Source: Sipunculus nudus (Eukaryota > Annelida > Sipuncula > Golfingiida > Sipunculidae). From it: 64,000 nt of DNA. Under the pieces are notes generated by a model. The model saw nothing but the letters and a program-made list of their open reading frames with translations, was not told where the DNA came from and did no database searches. The stretch covers positions 107,405,142 to 107,469,141 of the forward strand of contig CM049306.1 of NCBI GenBank assembly GCA_026874595.1, read 5' to 3'. A program made the translations under genes and the position numbers. Positions 1 through 10,394 of this stretch are shown here, in pieces. Numbering within the stretch: the first letter of the stretch is position 1; each line of letters starts with the position of its first letter.

Positions 1-352
1 CGGCATAATGTGCCTCAGTACTATTTGTACTTCACAAAAGTTTGTGCATATATAAATATATGTACATATAAATGAATACCTTGTATCAATCTTTTGTACG
101 AAGGATGATTGGCCCAAGCTGGATCAGGGTACCAGTTATGTTTTTAAGTGTTTTCTGTAAATGTTTGATGTTCTTTATTCATGTGTGTCTCGCTATGTAT
201 TTCTTTTGTGGATCTGATATGAACTGTGGTTTTTGTACAGACATCATTAAATGGAACCATCGTTTGCAATTATTGCAATTACTGTATTTTATATTTAGGT
301 GTACCTTCAGTTTTATGGAATTACTCTTTTGGACACAGTGATTGATGAGCTT

Positions 353-586
353 ATGAAATTTAAAATCTTAACTATAAATGTAAATGGAATAAGAAACTAT
401 GTCAAAAGAAGAAAATTTCTTAATTGGTGTTATAAGCATGGAATGGATTATGGTATATGTTATGTACAGGAATCCCATTCAGACAATAACTGTGAACGGG
501 CTCGGAAAAATCAATGGAGGGGACAGATGTTCTTGTCACATGGTAGCCATGACAACATGACATTCAGGCCTTCGGAAATAAACTGA
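353..586 (+). mobile_element. LINE (non-LTR retrotransposon) endonuclease fragment, broken
   Basis: The frame opens with MKFKILTINVNGIRN and continues to a QESHSD block. This is the typical start of the APE-type endonuclease of non-LTR retrotransposon ORF2 proteins: the TINVNGIR strand carries the metal-binding Asn, and the QE.H motif carries the catalytic Glu. Only about 78 residues survive before a TGA at 584-586, against over 200 for a whole endonuclease domain. Fragments such as GVMMAV follow in another frame, so the copy looks frameshifted and 5'-end only. No reverse transcriptase follows. It is a dead relic; the clade (CR1, L2 or RTE-like) cannot be told from this stretch. Confidence 0.75.
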
Positions 587-1281
587 TAGGGCCTGGAGTC
601 ATGATGGCAGTCACAACAGAACGCCCATTCTAAGGGTCGGATCAAAATATTTACTGTCTGGTATTATTTGGCATCACAGGCATATAAAGTCGTATTATAT
701 GTGCTGAATATCGAAGAAGAACTGTTGTTACACAAAAATAATTACATTTATTACCTCCTTTCATCACTGTGGCACCGATTCACGTGAAGCGATACTTCTC
801 ATTCAAAACTAAATGTGTCATGGCGCGGTCGTGTATGTAAACTTGGAAGTCGGAAGCCGGAAGCCGGAAACCAAGGAATTGTCTTATAAATAAAGCAGTT
901 TAAAGCATGTACAAAATGCTAACGCTTCAAAACCGTTTTGTTTTTCCCCGATAGAATAAGATCTTCATTATCATTCTGTGAGGAATAATAGTGATCCATT
1001 CTTTAATCTGAAAGTTATGGATGATTTTGTGCTCGGAGGCCATCTCGAAAGTCAGTCAGAAGTGCTGGGATGTGATCCAATGTGTATAACTCGGAAGTCA
1101 CAGAGACGCACTGGTTAACTTGTGGTCAGTTAGAGCCACAGCCCAAATGCAGTTACATTATAATTATAGTTGCATGCATATATTAAAATTGTTTATGCAT
1201 GATTCTGCTTTTAATTAGTGTATAATACTATATACATGATACATACGTAATTGAAAAACTATAATTTTTTTTATTTGTAAA

Positions 1282-1285
<4 letters not shown>

Positions 1286-1329
<44 letters not shown>
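1286..1329. repeat. (TA)n microsatellite
   Basis: An uninterrupted TA dinucleotide run of about 42 bp ends in acatatgtgtg. It lies inside the inverted-repeat element at 831-2994. Confidence 0.95.
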
Positions 1330-1333
<4 letters not shown>

Positions 1334-1767
1334 GTGTGGGTGTATTTTCACGTAATATATTTCGCCCCATCTAGAGCTATGTTTTTGTTAAAGATATTTA
1401 TAATTACATGGGGAATGTATGGGAAGGGATTAATTTTTAAAATATGCAATGTAAAGAGGACATTTTGAGGCACCTTAAACAAATGATTATGAGGATTTTC
1501 TGTTTTCCGCAACTATTCTCCTACATGTTTTAGAACAATATATTCAAACTTGAGGTTGTTGGGCTTTAATATTTATATTTCTATAAAATTACGGTATAAA
1601 CTGTAAAGTCCAAATATTCAAAAGTTCGTAACATGTTAATGTCAATGATGAAATGCGCGTCTATACATTTATAACTTGCAAAATGTCACTATTTAAAGGT
1701 AGTACTCATTGTAAAATAATTGATATGTTTAAGTCTTATGACAATCTTTGCATTTTACCGACTTTTG

Positions 1768-1893
1768 AGATCTGTGAGCGCCCAGGCTCACAGTGCGTGA
1801 GTCTGAGTATCAGCCGAGGAGGCGTGAGATTTTTCACGGTCGATCCCACCCCGAGCTGAGCTCTGTGGGGAGACCGTGCATGACTCGCACGGT
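1768..1893. other. GC-rich multi-hairpin island
   Basis: In otherwise AT-rich DNA there are several consecutive potential hairpins. CTGTGAGC pairs with GCTCACAG (1772-1793, 6-nt loop). CGTGA pairs with TCACG (1823-1838). CCCC pairs with GGGG around an AGCTC palindrome (1849-1870). ACCGTGC pairs with GCACGGT (1873-1893, 7-nt loop). A run of G follows at 1904-1929. No tRNA-like clover leaf or polymerase III boxes are evident. It could be a structured RNA gene or the structured core of a mobile element. Confidence 0.45.
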
Positions 1894-3176
1894 AATGCGA
1901 TGGGGGCGGGGGGGGGGGGGGGGGGGGGGCGATTCCTCAATATACTAGTATATATTTGGATGCTCTCATAGTGGAGTAAATCACCAACTTATGAATTGGA
2001 AAGTAAAAAAATATAATAATGAAATTGCTGGGGAATAAAAAAGTAATCTGAAAAAGAAATGAAAATTGATTACGAATTTATTGGAAAAGAACTCGATAAA
2101 ATGAGAGATATTACGTCTGGATGGGCTTGAGCCCTCTATGGATGCACCACTGAATAATAAATATGGTATTATAAACCCTAATACGGCATTAAAAATAGTT
2201 ATAAATTACAATGTCATTAAAAAAAAAACTAATATATTTCCCATACGTTGAACAAATATGAAAATTCAATATATTTTGATCTTTATAAAAATCCATGCAT
2301 CTGAATATTCCGTGTATACACACTATTTTTATTTGATCCTTATATTTTTATCCTCAGAAAACAAAATTGACCGGACTATAGTCGGAATTCTCGATACAGT
2401 ATAGTACCGTGCGCTTTCGGACATCCTTCTCTCTGAACTTAATAGTTGCTGGTATCAGGTTCTATAATTAAACAGAATGTTTTATATCTATAACATTTGC
2501 TCTGTAACAATTTATTTTTAAACATTTACTGAACTTTTTCCCCCAACATACGGTAAAAGCGTAAAATATTGATGAGTTAATATAATCTTGTTTTACAAAA
2601 TGAAATAAAATATCAATATAATATATTATAAAAAAAAAACAGCATCATGAATGTTAAAAAACAGATTGAGTTTATGAAAAATATGTCATATTGAAATAAT
2701 TGAAAATGCTTGACACATTTGCTGACGATATGATGACCAGTGCATTAGCCATTACTGGCTTCCGAGTTTTACACATCTGGACCATAACCGGGCATTTCCG
2801 AGAAAAAAATAGTCCATAACTTGGGATGGATAACTTTGATTTTTGCATTATGATAGAAAAAACCCTTATTCTATCAATAAAAATAAAATGGTACTTTCCA
2901 TTGATGTAGTAGCATTTTAATTATGCTTCGATCATTGCTTTATTTTAAAAAATCCTTGCTTCCGACTTCGGACTTCCGAGTTTTACACATAGCCGTTTGG
3001 GAATCCCCTACCGGAAGTTATGGTTCTCCCGCTAACAGACGTGGAGACGAGTTTTTTGAGTAAAACCAGCCTCGGTATTAAAAACTGCTGCACGAATACA
3101 CGTAAGTCAACCGTAGATGTAATAATTATTATTTTCCCCAACAGAATAACGTCACTTTTTGTCTTAACTCAGGAAA

Positions 3177-3335
3177 ATGACAGCTCGAGAAGTAGATGAA
3201 GATGAAAAAGTAGTGTCAGAAATGGCGTGCACATCTGCACATACTAGAATTGATGCGAACCCAATAGCTTGTACTGTCACCCCATCGTCTTCCGTATATC
3301 TAAAATCGACGTTTGGGGTGACAGGCTGTCGCTAG
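3177..3335 (+). CDS. Possible small coding exon, unrecognised
   Basis: A good acceptor (cttaactcag) precedes an ATG by four bases. The frame runs 52 codons to TAG, starting MTAREVDEDEKVVSEMA, an acidic composition that looks protein-like. A strong donor-like site (cacGTAAGTC) lies at about 3100, which would give a 71-nt intron after a non-coding first exon. Against this, the 3' half contains a 10-bp inverted repeat (TGTCACCCCA at 3275-3284, TGGGGTGACA at 3314-3323), suggesting a mobile-element footprint, and no domain is recognised. Treat as a weak candidate. Confidence 0.22.
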   Translation: MTAREVDEDEKVVSEMACTSAHTRIDANPIACTVTPSSSVYLKSTFGVTGCR

Positions 3336-3399
3336 TCACATGGTACAAATAAAGCCAGGGGAACGTTAGTACTAATTGGTGACAAGTTAGAGTTTACGT

Positions 3400-6300
3400 T
3401 GCTTAATAAAATAACAGACCCGGACGGGAGATATGTTTTTATATATTGCAGGATTCAATAATAACTCCTACCAAATACATGGGTCAATAAGCACCTCAGC
3501 AAAAGGACAGTTTGGCAAGGATTAGGTCAAGACATCTCTGGTAATAATATAGTAGATTTCTAATGGCTAATTAGGTCTGCCAGTTTTACTGTTTCGAATT
3601 AAGATTTATAAGACATAAAAAAGCTTAAACTGTGTTATTACATCATCCCTTCATGAATAGGTTTTGACACCTTTTGTGAGAGAGGAACAGTTTGTGATCT
3701 GTTAACTTGTAGCTGAAGGATTACAGGGATGTTTTCCTTAGTTCATGGTGTTGCAGTGGAGGGTTTTCATTATTTTGATTAAACAAGGCAGAAACTGACA
3801 CTTTGTATTTTCTGTACTGATTCCAGTGTGGTAAGCATATTGTACCTGTGTTCAACAGTGCTGTAGGACTGATCAGTATATATATGGATGTCAATATATA
3901 TATATCTATTCTCTGCTCAGTTTTGGCTTTGACAGTATTGAAGGTAGCAAGCCTTATGGATTCTTTAAAGCACTTCAAAATCAATGAAGACATCAAATTT
4001 CACACTTTCCATATAGTGACCCCAACGAAATCTGAACTTTTGTGGGTATTTTTATAACTGTTGACTAATGACAGAAAAATTTTGTAAATTTCTTGATGTG
4101 AGAGGTTAAACTGTTTAGCACAATTTTTTTAATAGCTTTCATTGCAGTATTTGGTTTAAGTAAGGCTAGAAATTTTGATATTAAAATTTAAAGTACCAGA
4201 CTGGTGGGTCAAATGGCTGCAATGATGTCCATGGTTTGACTAGTGAAATGCCTGTCTACATAAACATGACAAGCATACATGTTTAAAAGCCAGGGGTTAG
4301 CATTGTCCACATGACATATGGGTAGATTCTTATGAAACCTACTGTAAGTACTCATATATTTACACTCATAACATAAATGAGTTCTTGAGGAAACAGTTTT
4401 AACATCAATTTGTTAAATGATGTGTTTGAAATTTCCAACTACACAGCCTCTGTATATGGCAAACATGATACAATGACAATACTACATGAGACCTTGAGAA
4501 GAAAGCCACATGTACCACTACAAGTACACAAAATATGGATGTTCAGGAGACTGATCTTGTAAAGTCAGCGTGTATTCAGATTTACCAATAGCCCATGAAA
4601 TTACTGGCTTTCTTGTCTGCAGCCCCTGAGTGAGAAACCCAAGCTATCACGCCACACAAAGAATGAATGTCCTTTAAAAGAGTGAGCAGGATCGATGTCA
4701 CCACAGTGATGTTTTCAATAACATATTCACAACACGTGTAGGGAAGCATTCCCGTGGAGCGACAGTCAGTCTGTCTCATACAGACTTTGTTATCTGATAA
4801 ACAGGTTGTCAGGGGCTGTGTTAGGCAGCCACACAGCCACTTTGATTTTTCATTGTGTTCTGTCATACCCTCACAGCATTGTTAGCCTAACAGGATATAT
4901 TGGTTTTCACAGGAATAAAATATGTTACATTGAATAATAGAAGTATCATTTATATGACTTTCAAGAGCTTTTACCAAACACATTATTCTGTAATGCTTAC
5001 TTTTACTCCCACCAGAACTTTATCATATTATATTATGAAGAAGTTATGAGTGCCCTAATATTTACTTTATCAAGGAGGTAATGTTTCCACAAATATCTGT
5101 CTGTTTGTTGGTTAATTTGCTTGTAAGCCAGTAGGATTGTTTAGCCCTGGCAGTGGTACGTGCTCTACAGTGTGTCATTCAAGCTCCTGTTTTAGAAGAT
5201 ATTTATCAACATAAGACTTAACTAGAGTTTTCTATTAAAATTGTTCAGTCAGGCTACCTTAATTCAGCCATTTCATTAATTAATTATAAGCCATTGCTTT
5301 CACTGTATGATGATTTTATAAATTTTCCCATGATCCAGTATAATTTTTGCAACAGCAGAAGATTGAAACCATATTTACCTACCATTTACGCAAAATCCAT
5401 CACTTTTTAATAAGTACTAAGCTTGGTTTCTACTTGTTGCATGTTATGCTGTCATATTACTACAAGGATAACCTAGTGAACCTTTATAGGTTATGAAATC
5501 ATGTTGGGTGGGTGAAAAGTGGGTCCAAACATAGCTGAGGTCTCAGTATCATAGGGGGGGGGGGGGGAGAGGGGGGAGGGGGGGGGGGGGGGGAAGCAGG
5601 TTAGATGGAAGAAAGGCTTCCATAATATTTACTACAAATATGCAAACTATATCACTTGGGTGTTGGTGGGGATGGGGTTAGCAGTTTGTGTTTCACTCAT
5701 ATTCAAATGAAACGCAGTTGGCTTGTGACTTTTAAACAGTACAAAGTAAAACTTAACATTGTTTAAGTAAGAGATACTGCATGAATTTGCACGGTCCTGG
5801 GTATACCTGTGAGGACTAACAGATAATGTACTTATGGCTGAAAACACTCTGCCTCAATGCCTATGCTGTTTGCTTTTACACAGCTGATAATTATATTTTA
5901 AAATTAAACTTCAGTCCTATTAAAATACACAGTACCTCAACAGACCTTGGAACCTAGGTATTGATTTGACATATGCTCTGCTGGCATTTCAGAGCCCACC
6001 CGCGCACTAGCAATGTATGACTTTGCACTGTTAAACCATAGTCTGAAAGTGTTTAAATGGCCATGCATGTAACACAGACTGCTCTGTTTGAGCCATACCC
6101 AAAATGACATTGCTGTTATTAATACACAAAAGCAGGACAAAAATCAATACCACTGTGTATGTCAATTCTTGCAAAATGACTGGATAAACACAGAACCATG
6201 GTCTCATAAATGTGAAATGTGACAGAAATTGGCCACACCTGTTCAAATGCATTTGTGTTAATACCATGGTATTAAAATACTGAGCTAGGTCTATGATTCA

Positions 6301-7590
6301 GCTTGTGAAGATGTTTTTCCAGGATAAACAAAAAAATTCTTTGTTGTCAGCCTCAGTGACAGGCAGGGCAACTTTTCAGACAAATTGAAAAAAATTTATT
6401 TTTTTACTCTGCATTGGACTACAGATACGCAAACTGGCCCAGAGGTATTTGCTGTTGTTTTTGTTTGAAGATACGTCTCATCATTTTGAACTTTTATACA
6501 GGAGAATGTTAATATTGATTATCAGCAAAGGTTTGACCATCAGTTATCAATCAAATTAAAGCTTTGTACTAGGGAAAAATGTCAATAATGATGCACGAGT
6601 TAGGCAAATGATTATTATTGATTAAACTATGAGTTGAATATCATTAGAAATGTCAGTTATGATAACTAGCATAAAGTTATTGATTTAATAATGTTTTTCC
6701 CTGAAAATGTTTTCATGATGTTATCAAAACAGGCTATGCTTCAACTTTATTTTATTAATGTTGAAATAACTTTATACAGGCTCTCACAATCTTTGATGCA
6801 ATGCTTTCTATGCGGAAAGATTAAGCATATTTAATCTTAGGAGAGGAATTAATATAGGGCTATGCCCTGTTTTCCGATCCTTATTGATGATTCAATAAAC
6901 TACTGTTTACACCAAGCATATTTAATCTATAAATTTGTTTGCTATGTTGTATCAGTTTAAGAAAACTGTACTTATATTTTGCGTTTATACTTGTACCAGC
7001 CATTGATATTCAAACCACTAAAAATTGCTTCTTTCAAAGAGAAAAGGCCATATCTGTTATTTTGCACTGACCATTTATCAGTTTATCACAAAAGCCCTAT
7101 CATTAAAAAAGTTATAAAATTAACTGCTTGACTTCCGTCACAGATATTGTCATAACATTACTACAGAAATGTGTGCTTTATGAAGATATTCAAAACAAAA
7201 CCATCTGTCTCTATTTCTCTATTTAAATAACCACTACATCATATGGTGATTGGTCCAGGACAAATCTTAAACTGGGATTCAAAGTTATTCAAAATGCCCA
7301 AAAAGGTACTGGGCTTGATGAAATGGCAACTGATTAATCCTAATCTCAAAACAAACCCATAAGTATGTAACTGTAAATCTTAAATTAAATCACAGTGACC
7401 CATATCATTTTTTTTTCATCAGATGTGGAACTCATGTTCTGATAAACATATAAACATGAAACATGCAACCTGGACCAGTAAGAACCCTGACATCTGAGGT
7501 GGGGTTTATTTCAGGGAGGTCTTATCTTGGGGAACCTTCCATTTCTGTTTATTGTCATGTAAATGTGACACCTTGGAGAAATGTTACAGT
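3400..7590. other. AT-rich stretch without supportable genes
   Basis: No convincing exon on either strand. Open frames are short. A G-rich run lies at 5556-5593. The minus-strand frame at 4866-4582 (Cys-rich, with a hydrophobic stretch) lacks usable splice sites in the phase gene 1 would need. This may be an intron or the 3' side of gene 1. Confidence 0.5.
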
Positions 7591-7597
7591 TCTAACA

Positions 7598-9591
7598 AGT
7601 GACCCATGGGTCATGACGCTCAGCCGACTGACATGTTGACAATATAACCTTGCACAGGCAACTAGTTAAGAATATGTAGGTGGCATCATTCATGCACATT
7701 AGCTTAAATTCATCAAGACCAATAAACACACCAAATTTGATGACAATCAATCTAGTAAACTGGCAGTTTGTGTGTATTTTGCATTATTTCTGGGGTGCTT
7801 AAACATGCCAATTAAGTTGTAGGATATTGGTCACAGTGACCTTATGTCAAATTTCTGAGGAATACTTTTTAGGAACTCTCATGATGTCAAATTAGAAGAT
7901 TCATGGTCCAATGGTTATGATTTGTGCCCTGCTTTGGTATCACATTTTCAATTATTATGGGGTGCTTATAAGCACCAGGTCGTCGAATAATGGTAAGAGA
8001 ATCCTAATTTCAGGTTTCAAAGGATATTTTTTATGGATCTCCCTGCATGTCAAGTATGAACATTCTAGGTCCAGTGGTTGCGAAATGTTCCCCGTTAACA
8101 GATGAGCTTTTGTATCAAAATTTTTAATTATTCTGGGGTTACTTCTGTGCCTCATTGATCGGAGGATAGGGGTAACAGAGACCTTATTTCAATTTTACTA
8201 AGAGACGTTTCATGGACCTGTCAAGTAGGAAGGTTCTAAGTCCAGTGGTTATAAAATGAATCCCATTAATAGATGAGCTTTTGAATCAAATATTCCATTA
8301 TTCTAGGGACTAATTCTGAGCCCCATAGCTCAGAGGGTATGGGAAACAGAGATCTAATTTCAGGTGAACATGGACACACTTCATGGACCTCCCAGTACAT
8401 CAAGTAAGAAGATTTTAGGTCCAGTGGTTATGAAATGTGCCCTGTTAACAGCTGACTGCATCTTGTAAGGTCTCAAAAATAAAGAAAAAATGCATGAAAA
8501 TTGATAAAAAAACAGGTGGTGCCACCAGTCTGAAAGAAACTGATGAAACATTCGATGATCAATATGCATGCAAAGAATCATAGTGATCAATGCATTAGTT
8601 GTTCTGATACTTGAGCTTTTGTATCAAATTTTCCATTATTCTAGGGACTATAGAATTCTGAGCCCCATAGCTTGGAAGGTATGGGTTACAGAAACCAAAA
8701 TTCAGGTGTCCAAGGACACTTTCGTGGACCTCAAGTATGTCAAGCAAAAAGATTCTAAGTCCAACGGTTACAAATTGTGCCCTGTTAACAGATGACCACA
8801 TCTTTTAAGTTCTAAAAAATAGAGAAAAAAAAATGCATAAAAAAATTTAAAATATACAGGTGGCACCACCAGTCTGCAGGAATTGATGTAACACTCCATG
8901 ATCAATATGCATGCCAGAAATCATGGTGATCAATGCGTTAGTTGTTCAGATACTTGAGCTTTTGTATCAAATAATCTAGTATTCTAGGGGGTACTTCTGA
9001 GCCCCATAGCTCAGAGGATATGGGAACAGAGACCTAATTTTAGGTTTCGAAGGATATTTTTCATGGACCTCCCTTTATATAAAGTGAGAAGATTCCAGGT
9101 CCAGTGGTTACGATTTGGGCCCTGTTAACAGATGACCCCATCTTTTCAGGTCTCAAAAATAGAGAAAAAAAATGCATAAAAAAATAAAAAAAAAATGCAG
9201 GTGGCGCCACCAGTCTGCAGGAACTGATGAAACACTCCATGATCAATATGCATGCAAAGAATCATGGTGATCAATGCTTTAGTTGTTCAGATATTTGAGC
9301 TTTTGTATCAAATTTTTCATTTTTCTAGGGGGTACTTCTGAGCCTCATAGAGCTATGAGGCTCAGAGGATAAAGGTAACAGAGACCAAATTTCAAGTTTC
9401 CATTGAGATTTTTCATGAACCTCCCTGCATGTCAAGTTACATCATTCTAGGTACAGTGGTTACAGTTTGTGCCCTGTTAACGGACAGATGCCCAGACGAA
9501 CAGACGACTGGATGGACGACGGACAAAGAGTGATTGCTATAGCTCAGATGACTTACAGTCAAATGACTTACAGTGAGCCGAGCTAAAAATT
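7598..9591 (+). mobile_element. Family A repeat element (Helentron/pearl-like), copy A1
   Basis: The left end reads ACAAGTGACCCATGGGTCAT followed by gacgctcagc. The right end is a GACG/GACA-rich tract followed by atagctcagatgacttac and a GAGCTAAAAA terminus. Between them are core tandem repeats: the phrase gagccccatagct recurs near 8317, 8658, 8998 and 9338, a period of about 340 bp, while the leftmost units (about 7966, 8145, 8317) repeat every 175 bp. Core repeats, then a tetranucleotide tract, then a conserved right flank is the order described for bivalve pearl-type and Helentron-type elements. No protein is encoded. The right end stops 32 bp from the splice donor of the gene 1 exon at 9624. 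Confidence 0.75.
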
Positions 9592-9623
9592 TTTTCCATG
9601 TAAAACTGATTCATATTACTTAC

Positions 9624-9726
9624 CTTGAATGTCAGGTTAATATTCTGAAATGAGTCAAACATGGCTGCATAGCAATCATGTACATCCTTCCATTCATTTG
9701 CTTCCTTGGCCTTAGAGATTTCAGCC
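9624..9726 (-). CDS. Gene 1 exon (third seen), unrecognised protein
   Basis: The minus-strand exon is bounded by acceptor cttttag|GG and donor CAAG|gtaagt. It enters in phase 2, completing the Arg codon left open by the exon at 10093, and leaves in phase 0. The 34 residues begin AEISKAKEANEWKDVHDCYA and end in NINLTFK. They look like an amphipathic helix with a conserved aromatic/acidic character, and contrast with the low-complexity segment before it. I cannot name the family. No following exon was identified left of here, so the C-terminus is missing from this annotation. A Family A repeat begins 32 bp beyond the donor. Confidence 0.75.
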
Positions 9727-10092
9727 CTAAAAGTATGAGATAACGTATATGTCAATATGTACATAAATAAATGCAGTAATATACTGAAAATATTTGAAAA
9801 CAAATGAACTATAACATACATCCTTTATATTAACAGAAGGTAACAAGTAACATAGATAAGATCAAGTCTCACATAAAATAAACCCAATAAAACTTGAGAA
9901 ATGTAGATATTTGTCCCATTTGTTATGGTGATATGAACTGCTTTGTGGTAAAATATTAATAAACCGAGTGGGATAAAGGACAAGACACCCAATATCATGC
10001 ATATGGAAAAGGGTTCTTTTGAAGGTTCATTAAAGACAAGACTGCACATTGTCAATAAAAGGAATATATCTTTATAAACAGGAGACGCTCAC

Positions 10093-10394
10093 CGGAACTG
10101 ATCTGTGGTTTTCCTCCTTGTGCTTGAGAATCTGGGGCTATTTCCAATCTGTCTACGCCCAGTTCTTGACGATCTTCCCGAGGATGGTCGTGATGAAACA
10201 CTTGGTGTGGTAGCTGTCAATCGGCCACGAGAGTCCGGAGAAATCGGGGGCAGTTGGGTCTTAGAGGAGGCCCGACTACTTGACCCTGATGGTTCATCTC
10301 GCTTAGAACTTCCTGACCTTGTTCTCCTGTTTGGTCCAAGGTTCTGGAAAAAATTTGCTATTGTCTGGAGCCTACCCCCTGGTTTGTCCTTTTC
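10093..10394 (-). CDS. Gene 1 exon (second seen): Ser/Arg/Pro-rich disordered segment
   Basis: The exon has acceptor atcttgcag|GAAAAGG and donor TTCCG|gtgagc. It enters in phase 0 (matching the end of exon 1 at 30320) and leaves in phase 2 (matching 9726). It encodes 100 residues plus two bases. A short hydrophobic helix-like start (LQTIANFFQNLG) is followed by about 80 residues dominated by Ser, Arg, Thr and Pro, with PPISPDSRG and repeated SSRxSS pieces. That composition predicts a disordered, basic, potentially phosphorylated linker. GC content is well above the surroundings, which supports coding status; the open frame on the opposite strand is its shadow. Function is unknown. Confidence 0.8.

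Larger units (their letters stand above)
831..2994. mobile_element. Inverted-repeat element with two nested TIR pairs
   Basis: The left end (831-876, with GGAAGTCGGAAGCCGGAA) is matched inversely by 2951-2994 (TTCCGACTTCGGACTTCCGA). A second, inner pair lies at about 1072-1120 and 2736-2785, sharing the word TGTGTA(A/T)AACTCGGAAG. No transposase frame is seen between them. Contents are AT-rich sequence, a TA microsatellite and the hairpin-rich island at 1768-1893. A non-autonomous DNA element about 2.2 kb long is the simplest reading; the superfamily is unknown. Confidence 0.5.

Noticed and set aside
4582-4866. Cys-rich 94-codon minus-strand frame with a hydrophobic segment
   Set aside because: It could have been a further gene 1 exon, but the only fair acceptor gives the wrong phase and no donor is present.
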